64,000 nucleotides of DNA from the NCBI RefSeq assembly GCF_030272615.1, contig NC_081408.1, forward strand, positions 198,736,841 through 198,800,840, written 5' to 3'. A model generated the notes under the pieces. That model saw only the letters and a list, made by a program, of their open reading frames with translations, searched no databases and was not told where the DNA came from. Shown one piece after another: positions 1-9,850 of the stretch. Position numbers and translations under genes: made by a program. Each line of letters opens with the position of its first letter. Positions within the stretch are counted from its first letter, which is position 1. Source of the stretch: Cryptomeria japonica (Eukaryota > Streptophyta > Pinopsida > Cupressales > Cupressaceae).

Positions 1-26
1 TGAGGAAGATCTTGTCATTGGTAGAG

Positions 27-1138
27 ATGGAAAACTTGAGAAAACAATTGGAAACAACTCTTTTAGACTATGATGCAAAAAAGGTCAAGAATATCAAACT
101 TGAAGATGATCTAAAGGCTGCTTAGGATATCATTCAAGCACTTCAAGAAAATCTTACCATTGCAAGAAATAAGAGAAGAGAACTTTGTGAAAAAATGCAG
201 AATGAGAATGATGAAAAGGAAACTCTTAATGGTCTGGTAAACAAACTAAGACAAGAAAGCAGTACAACACAAAATGAGATGCAAGATATGACTATGAGAT
301 TTTGTAAAGAAATTGAAGATAGAAAGAAAAATGAAGATGATCTGACTAGGAGACTGAATGATGCTGCAAATGAAAATATCAAACTCAGTCATGAGAATGA
401 TATGCTAAAGACATATCTAACTCACTCAGAGCATGATAAAACTAAACTCATGAGATAGAAGGACCTCTTGGAAAATGAATTGGCTATTGCAAATCAACAC
501 AAGGAGAAATTCAAGAGAAGTTCAGAAGAACTTGATGACATGCTGAAAAATCAGAAACCAAATGGTGATACAAATGGCCTTGGCTTTGAAGTTGGTGAAA
601 GCTCCGGTACTGCAAATAATCATGATCATAGAAAACCGGTAAGGAAACCTACTACTTACAAATTGAATGGAAAATGCTTTAATTGTAACAAGTATGGTCA
701 TAGAGAAAATCAATGTAGATCTAGAAATTATCAGAACACTAATGCACCCACCGATCAATGTTCTAAATGCAACAAAGTTGGTCATAATTCAGAAAATTGT
801 AGAATGAATGTAAGATGCTATGTTTGTGGAAGATTTGGACACTTATCTAATCAATGCAGAACACACCCCGACATAGGATATGGGAAAGCTATTTAGAAAA
901 ATAATGTGACTTGTTATGCCTGCAACAAGATTGGACATATTGCTAAATTTTGTAGAAGTAAGCCCTCACCAGAAATAACAAAGGTCCTAGTTTGAAAGGT
1001 AAAGAAAAAGTTGAAGAAGTAAAGAAAGAATTCTCAAAATAATGGATCAAGAAGTTAGATCAGAATGTTGATGTGAATACTCCTCCACCGGTAGAACATA
1101 GTAACACTCCACTGGCAAGAGACTCTTCATCTAATTGA
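27..1138 (+). pseudogene. N1-a ORF1: gag-like coiled-coil protein with four CCHC zinc knuckles (broken)
   Basis: The likely start is the ATG at 27, at the same place as in N1-c, where it lies about 60 bases after the primer site. The first ~180 residues are rich in K, E, D, N and leucine heptads and look like a coiled coil. Four CX2CX4HX4C knuckles follow: CFNCNKYGHRENQC (near 675), CSKCNKVGHNSENC (near 760), CYVCGRFGHLSNQC (near 817) and CYACNKIGHIAKFC (near 913). CCHC knuckles are typical of retrotransposon nucleocapsids and bind RNA, so packaging of element RNA is the inferred role. In-frame TAG codons near 123, 456 and 892 and a one-base deletion near 970 inactivate it. No typical copia gag domain precedes the coiled coil. 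Confidence 0.75.
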
Positions 1139-1443
1139 AGAAAATACTTTTGGGGGTTTAGCAACTAGATGAAAAAAATTCTATTATTCCCTCGGTTGAT
1201 GGTGAGAAGTTGAAATTACTTCTATACTGGCAGATGAGTTAAGTTGTGACTTAACTGACAAGCATTAAATGTGGTAGTTGGCAAAAATAACATTATAAAG
1301 CAAGTGTTTTGGCTCCTTTTTCATTCACCAAGCATTCAAATCTTCGAGAGCGCAAAAATTCTTGAGCGAAGGTATTCCAAGCAAAGAAGTGAAGAAATCT
1401 ATCAAATCATTCATCCTTAAGGCAGATTGAGGTATTTATAGCT
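1139..1443 (+). other. N1-a spacer between ORF1 and ORF2
   Basis: About 300 bases without coding potential. The equivalent spacer is present in N1-b and N1-c. It contains a conserved stretch near 1305-1350 ending in a GAGCG motif. I see no second primer site or LTR in it. Confidence 0.5.
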
Positions 1444-4400
1444 ATGGCATCTTCATCCACTCTTGAATTTATTGCAAACCCTACTGTTGTTGAAGTTGTT
1501 AAGTGACCTAGACCCATTTTTCAGCTAGTTCCCAAAATTGCTAAGAAAGATGATAGCATAGGTGCATTCTCTTAAATCCCTAAAGGAGTAGTATATGCTG
1601 AAGACCCTATAATGTATATACATTGTCATATTGATGAACTAGGTGATGATGAAATTAAAAATATGTATAAGACTATAATCTATGATGAATCCAAAAATGT
1701 CAAACCTAAATATAAGATAGTAGAAACCTTAGGTTTCATTGAAATTCTTAGTATCCCGTATTTCCCCACGGATATCATAAGGATTGTGTTAAGAAGAGTA
1801 CATGGTGAATTCTTCTGGTTAGACTCTATTCACAAAATCACAAAAGAAGCAGTAAAAGCAGTAACAGGGTTACCCTCCACCGGCAATAGACCTGACAAAA
1901 CTAAGAAGGTCTCAAATGACTTAGTGACAAATCTAATCGGTGCAACATTTGATAAAAGATCTCTAAGGGTAAATGATATGAAGGATGCAAATATCAGATT
2001 TATCAATATGATCTTAGGTTATAAGGCTACACATGCAAATAGGTTAAACTCAATTTCTAGCCTATGTACTAAGAGTGCCTATGCTATGGTAAATGATAAT
2101 GCAAGGATAGACATATGTGAATGACTCAAAGATGAGTTGATAGACAATTTGGGTAAGATCAAAAGAGACAAGAAAGGAACATTTAGATTTGGAAACTTAC
2201 TTGTTTGTCTGATGTTGTACATAACCAAACAAGTACCTGGTATTGGTGCTAGAGATTTTGGATTTGATATACCGGTAGGAAAACAACTATCATAGCTTTT
2301 GAACAATATGGGAGAGAACAGGGAGAAAAACATAAATGAGCATTTTCAAGCTCTAAAAGCTTGAATGAAAACCAGAGTAAGGTTATCACAAGCTATTGTG
2401 GATAAGTATCAAAAAGAAATCTATTTTGTGATAAAGAAAGATGAAATTTGGATGGGGGCAGTTATCCCTAGAACCATCTGGGTAACTAAAATGGGCTATG
2501 AGACAGATGATAACATCATAGAAACCTATGCAAAAGCCCTCCTTGAAGCTCCTAAGGAACTAGAAGAGAAGGTATTTGGTAGTGCAGAAACAATTGAGAG
2601 CACTATACAATCAAGGAAAAGAGTTAAGAGAGTAGAATCAAAGGTTAGAAAGGGATCTCGATAGGCAAAAACAATTAAGGAAGATGTGCTAAAACAAACT
2701 GGTATAACTGAAAGTGAGTTAGAAGCACTTCAATTGGAAACTCACCTTTCACCAGTTGGAACTTCTTCAGAAAGTGACATACCTGCTATATTCAAGAGAG
2801 TTGAGAGGAAAAGAAAACCTTCACCGGCACCCTCTCCTACACCAAAAAGGACAAGGTAGAAGAAATAGGCAATAAGGCCTCCGACAAAGAAGATGACTCC
2901 TAAGAAGAAGGTGAAACAAAATATTGCTCCCATTGACAAACTTCTTAGTGAAATTACAGAGGAAGGTAAGCTGAAGAATATCAATAAATTGTAGAATACA
3001 CTATCAGCTGATGATAAGGAAAGTATAGAGAACAGTGTAATCTTACACTTAGACATATACAAGAAATTCTTAATGGAAGTTGTTGATGAAATTCCAAGTG
3101 ACTTGTATAGGAGATTAGAAGCTAGAAGACTATCTATTGTTGAACTAGATAAAAAGATCAAGATTGAAAAATTACTGGCAGTGCATCCAGTTAACTCACC
3201 TGATGAAATAGATAAATTAATCAGTGAGGCTAACTAGACAGTATTTTCTATTGCTCACCGTCATGTAGCACTTATGGCAGGGAGAGTAAAGGAAGTTTCT
3301 AAGGAAACTGTTGATGGATGGGATATTTTCTTTGTGGAGAAAGAAAAAGAGGAAGAATTACTCAGACCTAAAACCATCAAAGTATATCAAAAGGAAAAAG
3401 ATAAGGGTAAAGGAAAGGTAGGCGGTCCACCAAGTTTGAAAATAACTGACAATATGCCCCCACCTCGTTCAGATACTCCACCTATAGATATCACTAAAAA
3501 TCAACCAGCCACTGAGAGTATCGAGACTCTGGTAGAAGACACAAACCCTGAATCAGAAATTTTGTATACAGTAAATGTAGATACTTAGGAAGTTAATGTC
3601 GTGGTTGACAGAGAGACCACTATGGATAAGGAAAAAGATGTGACTACTGAGTCACCGGCTACAAAAGTTGAGTTAAACAAAGAAAAACCTACACAAAAAG
3701 AGCAAATGATAGAGGATACCACCAAGAAACTGAAAGATACAACAGACAAAATATCTAATGAACCGGCTAAGGAAAGTTCAGAGGCACAAACTGAGGAACT
3801 GGCAAGTGAAAACTTAGAAAAACTATCTGAAACACAAATAGAGAAACCCAAATAGGTACAGGCTAAAGCACAGGTACAGACAGAGACAGTGCCACTGACC
3901 CAAACTGAAAAGCCTAAAACTTTATTTGTGGAAATGCAAACTCAGATTGACCTACCAGAGGTTTAAACAAACAAGGAAATAACCACCACCGGTAGCATGG
4001 CCATTGTAAAAACTGTTGGACAAACATCTGGAACAACTATGACAAAATTCAAACCTACTAATGTAACTGAGGTCTTATTAGATTCAATAAAGAAGATCAC
4101 TGAATGCAATGCACAAGCCTATAAGGCTATTGATGATACCATACCAATTCTTAAATTGATAGCACCAAAGTGCAGTATTGAGAATAAAGATTCTTTAGGT
4201 CAACTAGACACATTGTCTAAGTTTATCACCGACAACCTTGTAACTATTGATCAGTTGAATGAGGATACATTTAAGGAGAGATTGGTAAAGGAAAAAGAGA
4301 AATTCTTTGAGGATATTGTTAATAAGAAAAAGGAAGAAATAAACACCCTTTTATCAGAACTTGGAGAAATAATCTATGACTTCAAGAAACTGTACAGGGA

Positions 4401-4887
4401 TACTTGAAAAACAAATGTCCTAACAGAGGATCTTGACAAGGAGATCAACAAAATACAAGAGAAGATAAATAATATTGCTGACAATCTGATTGGAGCATCA
4501 AATTCATTTTTGGAGTTAGAGAAGAAAATTGCAGAGAAGGAAGAGAAAATCAGGAAATTGGAAAATAAAAAATAGGGAATAAAGGACAAGACAAAGGACT
4601 TAAAATGCAGGCTTAGTCCAAGACTAGAGTATCTTATTTCTTTGAGAAAAGAAATATCTAAGGCTCTAGTTCCTAGACTAAAGACACAAGAAGAGAAAAT
4701 GCACATACTCACTGGTACAATGCAAAGAACGCAAGAAGCCATAAAAGACTACAAAACATTCAGTAATGGCATAAATCTAGTTTTGACAGATATCTTTTAG
4801 ATTGTAACCCACTGGTTACAAGAATCCAGGTAGGACTCCACTGACACTGAATGGCAACATTTGTCATTGATGTCAAAGGGGGAGTAG
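1444..4887 (+). pseudogene. N1-a ORF2: large unrecognised protein (broken)
   Basis: The ATG at 1444 opens a frame that aligns with N1-c ORF2 to the TAG at 4885, about 1,150 codons. The first ~320 residues look folded and mixed alpha/beta. A lysine-rich basic stretch follows (near 2590-2900), then a helical segment. Next comes a long P/T/E-rich linker (near 3400-3960) that looks disordered, and a C-terminal coiled coil (near 4050-4780). No retroviral enzyme motif, signal peptide or clear membrane segment is visible. Stops at about 1504, 1575, 2121, 2362, 2662, 2857 and 2992 mostly match Q, R or W codons in N1-c. I do not recognise the family. An env-like or otherwise captured ORF is possible but unsupported. 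Confidence 0.65.
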
Positions 4888-5028
4888 TGGGATGAGAAAA
4901 ATGGTTCATCTGGTCAGGGGGAGCACACAGTTTTGGTAACACATTTTTGGCAGACTATTTTTGGATATCATTTTGAACATTTTTTGATTTTTCTCATGAG
5001 TGTTGCCATCAATGCCAAAGGGGGAGAT
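4873..5028 (+). promoter_or_regulatory. N1-a paired polypurine tracts
   Basis: Two AAAGGGGGAG tracts lie upstream of the 3' LTR, one at about 4875-4884 and one at 5017-5026. The second is followed by AT and then the LTR TG at 5029, so it is the plus-strand primer. The first overlaps the inferred ORF2 stop. Each follows a CATTGATGTC or CATCAATGCC motif. Serial tracts of this kind are a described feature of Sireviruses. Confidence 0.7.
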
Positions 5029-5834
5029 TGTTGGCAAATGCACACTCCAATGATAAATATTAGGTGATTGAAGGTTTTGTCATTGATGGTAACCTTGCAA
5101 TCATATGATACCAACAAGACAAATATACCAGCACCGACATCAACAAACTACACTGGAAATGATAGACTCTACATCGACACACATCACACCGACAATGAAA
5201 GGAAGGATTCCGACACCTAGGCCGACATGAATTTTGTTTATAATGTATTTTGTAATTAATTGTAAAATCATTGTAAGCTGACATGGCGAGTTGTAAAATG
5301 ACTCATATATGTATGAAATCATTGTAGAACATTTTGTAATAAGGAGATAGGTGAAATTATGCAGACCTAATATGCGAATTATAGGTTAAGGGTTTATGTA
5401 TGTGGCAGAGCTTAAACCGGTACTGGATCTAGCATAGCAGATGCTAATCTAAAGCAGTACAAGACATTAGATTAATACAATCCATTTTTGTAAGTCAGTA
5501 TGACTTCTTTTGTAATTGAGCAGTGAGCTTTAGGCACTTGGCCTTCCTGCATGTGCAGGCCCCTATTGTAAAAGTAATATTCCCTTATTGGCCAGTAAGT
5601 GAATATTGTGGGTCATAAATCCCACCAAGGTTTTTCCCACACCGGGTTTCCTCGTTAAAATATTGTGTTATGGTGTGCTTCTCATGTGGTTGTTGTTATT
5701 CTTGGTTACTGCATTATTTCTGGTTTACCGGTACACAGTTTTAATATGATTTTCATGTTTTAAGTTAAGTAAATTTATTTACTAGTTAGATACTGATTCA
5801 CCCCCCACTCTCAGTATCTTTGGGAATCCTAACA
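5029..5834 (+). repeat. N1-a 3' LTR
   Basis: It begins TGTTGGCAAATGCAC and ends GAATCCTAACA (TG...CA), 806 bases. It aligns along its length with the LTRs of N1-b, N1-c and the solo LTR at 55033. A CTCATATATGTATGAA motif at 5302-5317 is the probable TATA region. A short C-run (CACCCCCCACTC) lies about 35 bases before the end, as in all copia-like LTRs in the window. Confidence 0.85.
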
Positions 5835-5905
5835 GGCCTAGAGTGCTTAACAACTTCAATTAAAATAGGGTTTTCAATGAATTCAAGTGCAAATGAGGAA
5901 GCCAT
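5835..5905 (-). pseudogene. N1-b ORF2 N-terminal fragment
   Basis: The minus-strand ATG at 5905-5903 begins an MASS start like the ORF2 starts of N1-a and N1-c. The frame runs only to 5835, where N1-a is joined. It supports the ATG chosen for ORF2 in the other copies. Confidence 0.6.
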
Positions 5906-6207
5906 TATTATAAATACCTTAATCTGCCTTTAGGTATAAGTGCTTGAATGATTTCCTTCACTTCTCACTGTGGATGCCTTCACTCAGGATTTTCACACTT
6001 TTAGGAAATTTGAATGCTCGGTGAATGAAAAAGAGCCAAAACGTTTTCTTTATAATGTCATTTCCTTCAACTACCACATTTAATGCCTTTTGGTTAAGTG
6101 AAACTTAACACATCTGCCAATAAAGAAGTATTTCAACTTCTCACCATCAATCGAGGGTAAATTAGCATGTTTATCAATTCCTTGCCATACCCCCAAAAGG
6201 TTTCTTT
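5906..6207 (-). other. N1-b ORF1-ORF2 spacer
   Basis: Reverse complement of the spacer seen at 1139-1443, with diverged bases. No coding potential. Confidence 0.5.
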
Positions 6208-7271
6208 TCAGTTAGATGAAGAATCTCCTGCCGGTGGAGTGATACTTTGTTCTACCAATGAAGGAATAGCTTCATTAACATTCATATTTGACTTTCTGAT
6301 CCATTGTTTTAAAAATTTCTGATCCATTATTTTAAAAATTATTGATTTACTTCTACAAAAGTTTGTAATATGTCCAATCCTGTTACAAAAATAACAAGTC
6401 ACATTATTTTTCTGAATAACTTTTTTATATCCTATGCCAGTATGTGTTCTGCATTGATTAGATAAGTCTCCAAATCATCGACAAACATAACATCTTACAT
6501 TCATTCTGCAATTTTCTGAACTTTGTTGCATTTAGAACATTGACCGGTGGGTGCGTTGGTATTCTGATAGTTTCTAGATCTATATTGATTTTCTCTATGA
6601 CCACACTTGTTACAGTTAAAGAATTTCCCATTAAATTTGTAGGCATTAGGTTGTCTTACCGGTTTACTGTGATCATGATTGTTTGCAGTACCAAAGCTTT
6701 CACCAACTTCAAAGCCAAGGCCATTAGTATCTCCATTAGGTTTCTGATTTTTCAACATGTCATCAAGTTCTTCTAAACTTTTCTTTAATTTCTCCTTGTG
6801 TTGATATGCAGTAGCCAACTCATTTTCTAAGAAATCTTTCTCTCTCATGAGTTTAGTTTTATCATGCTCCAAGTGAATTATATCTGTCTTCAATATATCA
6901 TTTTCATGACTGAGTCTTAGATTTTCATTTCCAGCATCATTGATTCTCCTAGCCAAGTCATCTTCATTCTTCTTTCGGTCTTCAATGTCTTTACAAAACC
7001 TCATAGTCATATCTTGCATTTCATTCCTCAAGGTCATGTTATCCCGCTTCATCTTGCTTACAAGATCATTAAGAGTTTCTTTTTCATCATCATCACTCTG
7101 TATCTTCTCATGAAGTTCTCTCCTTTTGTTCCTAGCAATAGTGAGATTTTCCTGAAGTCCTTGAATGATTTCTTGTGCAGCCTTCAGATCATCTTCAAGT
7201 TTCATATTCTTCAATTTTTCTACATCATAATTTGCAAGAGCTGTTTACAATTGCTTTCTCAATTTTTCCAT
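6208..7271 (-). pseudogene. N1-b ORF1: gag-like coiled coil with zinc knuckles (broken)
   Basis: The minus-strand ATG at 7271-7269 opens the same coiled-coil protein as N1-a ORF1. An early TAA interrupts codon 9. The longest open part, 7214-6501, holds the coiled coil and the first two knuckles; the first has lost its last cysteine (NQY for NQC). A frameshift near 6510 precedes the third knuckle, which continues in another frame at 6500-6460. The fourth (CYFCNRIGHITNFC) is intact near 6399-6358. A 24-base direct duplication (near 6296-6345) disrupts the tail. Confidence 0.75.
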
Positions 7272-7327
7272 CTGTACCGGTGTCAGAATCTTCCTCAAAT
7301 TGTTAGGCTTTTGAAAATAGAGGACTA

Positions 7328-7341
7328 GGCTCTGATACCAA
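7328..7341 (-). promoter_or_regulatory. N1-b primer binding site (initiator Met tRNA)
   Basis: On the minus strand TTGGTATCAGAGCC follows the LTR end by one base. It is complementary to the 3' end of plant initiator methionine tRNA, the usual primer of Ty1/copia and many gypsy elements. This intact copy fixes the LTR boundary for the family. Confidence 0.85.
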
Positions 7342-7342
7342 T

Positions 7343-8127
7343 TGTTAGGATTCCCAAAGATATTGAGAGGGGGGGGGGGGGGTGAATCAATATCTAAGTG
7401 GTTGATGGATTTTCTAAACTTATTAAATGAATTGCATGCCAAAATAGTGTACTGGTAAACCAGAAATAATGTAGTAAATAAGATTAGTAAACACAACATA
7501 GAAATCACACCATAACAAAATATTTTTAACGAGGAAACCCGGTGTGGGAAAAACCTTGGTGGGATTTGTGACCCACAATATTCACTCACTGGCCAATAAG
7601 TGAATATTACTGATACAATAGGGGCCTGCACATGTAGGAAGGCCAACTTCCTAAAGCTCACTGCTTAAATACAAAATGGGAAGTCTCACTGACTTACAAA
7701 AGTGGATTATGTAAATTCAATGTTATGTACTACTTTGGTTCAACATCTGCTATGCCAGGTTCACTACCGGTTTAAGTTCATACAACTTCCATAATCTAAT
7801 CCAAAGGCTGCCTTAATATTCGCATCTACCTATTACATTCCTTAAATGAATTTATTTTCTACTTACAAATGATTTACAAGATCTCATACTTATATGAGTC
7901 CTAATACAATTCGCCTTGTTGGCTTACAAAAAGATTTTACAATTAAATACAAAATATAATAAACAAAATCCTGTCGGCCAGGGTGCTGGTAAACATCTTT
8001 GTCGGTGCCGGTGCCGGTGTTTGTGCCTGTGTTGGTTCCTACCGGTGCCATAGGATTGTAAGGTTGCCATCAATGACAATACCTTCAATCACCTACAATT
8101 TCTCATTGGAGTGTGCATTTTCCAACA
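7343..8127 (-). repeat. N1-b 5' LTR
   Basis: 785 bases, TG...CA, minus-strand orientation. A 13-base G run at 7370-7382 corresponds to the C-run near the 3' end of the LTR. Matches the LTRs of N1-a and N1-c. Confidence 0.85.
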
Positions 8128-8248
8128 TTACGTCCCTGGGTTGACAATCAAATGAACACTAGCTATGAACATAGTGACTTTACCAAATGAATGTCCAAAC
8201 TTCGGCTTGAGACTTCAACTAGAGTTATTATTCTTATTTTTGGGTTGA
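8128..8248. other. Unassigned 120-base segment
   Basis: Lies between the N1-b LTR and the first base of detectable similarity to the COP-D LTR. It matches no other part of the window that I can see. It may be the diverged LTR end of COP-D or older flanking DNA. Confidence 0.3.
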
Positions 8249-8912
8249 ATAAACACAATAACAACAACACACATAACACCAATATTTTGATGTAGAAAAC
8301 TCGGTTAAGAGAAAAACCACGGTGGGAACCTAACCATAGTTGGATAATACTCTGCAGTAGTATGTGTAAATATTACAATGGGGAATACACATGCATTCAG
8401 ACACATTGCCTAGAGATCACTACTCAAAATATAATGACTCAGAAGGCTACAACCCTCAGGGAATGCTCACTACCTTACAATAAAATTCAGACTACAATCC
8501 AATTAAGATGAACTGAAAGAATAGCATCTCCCAATGCCTGATGAAAGTTCCAGTTAAGCTCATTTATCTGCTCTGCAACAATCTCTGCTCAATACATCAC
8601 ACCAAAAGATGAATTCTCTTATTCACATGTATACCACTCTCTGACAATGCAGACACAACTCCCATACCCAAATTACATGAATATATTACCTATTTATACA
8701 AATCATAAACCTTGACTACAAGATCGACCAAACCCTCAAGACCTCAATACAAAATTACATCATACTTTACAAAAATAAACCACAAGACTAATAAAATGCT
8801 ACAAATGACATAGTATGGACCCAAATAAAATCCTCGAACACACAACAACACCAAAAATCTTACCAAGATCAACTGCAACATGCTACACCACTAGAAATAC
8901 CGCATAACACTA
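8249..8912 (-). repeat. COP-D 3' LTR, left piece
   Basis: Aligns with 54203-54863 in the other COP-D LTR, including the shared core GAGAAAAACCACGGTGGGAA. The expected TGTTAG end is missing or diverged. The piece ends at the target duplication of N1-c. Confidence 0.75.
8908..8912 (+). repeat. N1-c target site duplication, left
   Basis: CACTA directly before the LTR TG. The right copy (49089-49093) is CACAA, one mismatch, consistent with an old insertion. Confidence 0.6.
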
Positions 8913-9695
8913 TGTTAGAAAATGCACACTCCAATGAGAAATTTTAGGTGATTGAAGATATTGTCATTGATGGAAACCTTACAATCATGTGATACCGGCA
9001 AGCATAAATAGGCACCGACATTGATAGACTCTACACCGACATACAAAACACCAACACCGAAAAGGAAGAATATCGACATCTTGGCTGACAACAATTTTGT
9101 ATAAATATATTTTGTAATTAATTGTAAAATCTTTTGTAAGCCGACATGGCAGATTGTATTATGACTCATATATGTATGAGATCATTGTAGATCATTTAAT
9201 AGGCGATTGATGAAAGGAATATAGAAGACCTAATGTATGAATTATTAGGTTAAGGGTTTATGTATGTAGCAGAGCTTAAACCAGTACTAAATCTAAAATA
9301 GCAGATGCTAATCTGAAGCAGTACAAGACATTGGATTTGTATAATCCATTTTTGTAATTCAGTGTGACTTCTTTTGTAACTGAGCAGTGAGCTCTAGGCA
9401 CTTGGCCTTCTTGCATGTGCAGGCCCCTATTGTAAGCAGTAATATTCTCTTATTAGCCAGTAAGTGAATATTGTGGGTCACAAATCCCACCAAGGTTTTT
9501 CCCACACTGGGTTTCCTCCTTAAATATTGTGTTATGGTGTGCCTTTCATGTTGTGGTTGTTATTCTTATTTGCGGAATTATTTCTGGTTTACCAGTACAC
9601 AGTTTTAATATGTTTTTCATGTTATAAGTTGAGAAAATTAACTAACTGATTAGATACTTATTCACCCCCCCTCAGTATCTTTGAGAATCCTAACA
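8913..9695 (+). repeat. N1-c 5' LTR
   Basis: 783 bases, TGTTAGAAAATGC to GAATCCTAACA. It differs visibly from the 3' LTR (48304-49088), with more than ten differences in the first ~130 bases, so the insertion is older than LARD-B and TAT-A. Confidence 0.85.
9165..9180 (+). promoter_or_regulatory. TATA-containing palindrome in N1 LTR
   Basis: CTCATATATGTATGAG is an inverted repeat. It recurs at 48556-48571 and, with one change, at 5302-5317. In the solo LTR the minus strand reads CTCATATATAAGTATGAG, which contains a good TATATAAG box. The placement fits a promoter in the middle of the LTR. Confidence 0.5.
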
Positions 9696-9696
9696 A

Positions 9697-9710
9697 TTGG
9701 TATCAAAGCC
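9697..9710 (+). promoter_or_regulatory. N1-c primer binding site
   Basis: TTGGTATCAAAGCC, one base after the LTR, matches the initiator methionine tRNA site with one change from the copy in N1-b. Confidence 0.8.
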
Positions 9711-9766
9711 TGGTCCTCTATTTTCAAAAGCCTAGAAGCTTGAGGAAGATCTTGACACTGGTAGAG

Positions 9767-9850
9767 ATGGAAAACTTGAGAAAACAATTGGAAACAACTC
9801 TTTCATACTATGATGCAGAAAAGGTGAAGAATATCAAACTTGGAGATGAT
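9767..9850 (+). pseudogene. N1-c ORF1, first 28 codons
   Basis: The ATG at 9767 begins the coiled-coil protein. The reading continues at 43306 after the LARD-B insertion, duplicating the five target bases ATGAT. Confidence 0.7.
9846..9850 (+). repeat. LARD-B target site duplication, left
   Basis: ATGAT, identical to 43306-43310. Removing 9851-43310 restores the ORF1 sequence as seen at 100-125 in N1-a. Confidence 0.95.

Larger units (their letters stand above)
1..5834 (+). mobile_element. N1-a: non-autonomous LTR retroelement, 5' end outside window
   Basis: The order is ORF1 (coiled coil plus zinc knuckles), ORF2 (large unknown protein), two polypurine tracts, then a 3' LTR. The window opens a few bases downstream of where the primer site lies in copy N1-c. 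No protease, reverse transcriptase or integrase is present between ORF1 and the 3' LTR, so transposition would need proteins from another element. The element appears to have inserted into N1-b, because the ORF2 of N1-b is cut exactly at the end of this 3' LTR. Both ORFs carry many in-frame stops. Confidence 0.85.
5835..8127 (-). mobile_element. N1-b: minus-strand N1 copy truncated by N1-a
   Basis: Reading on the minus strand: 5' LTR (8127-7343), primer site, ORF1, spacer, and the first ~24 codons of ORF2, which stop abruptly at the end of the N1-a LTR. The rest of this copy lies upstream of N1-a, outside the window, or is lost. Confidence 0.8.
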
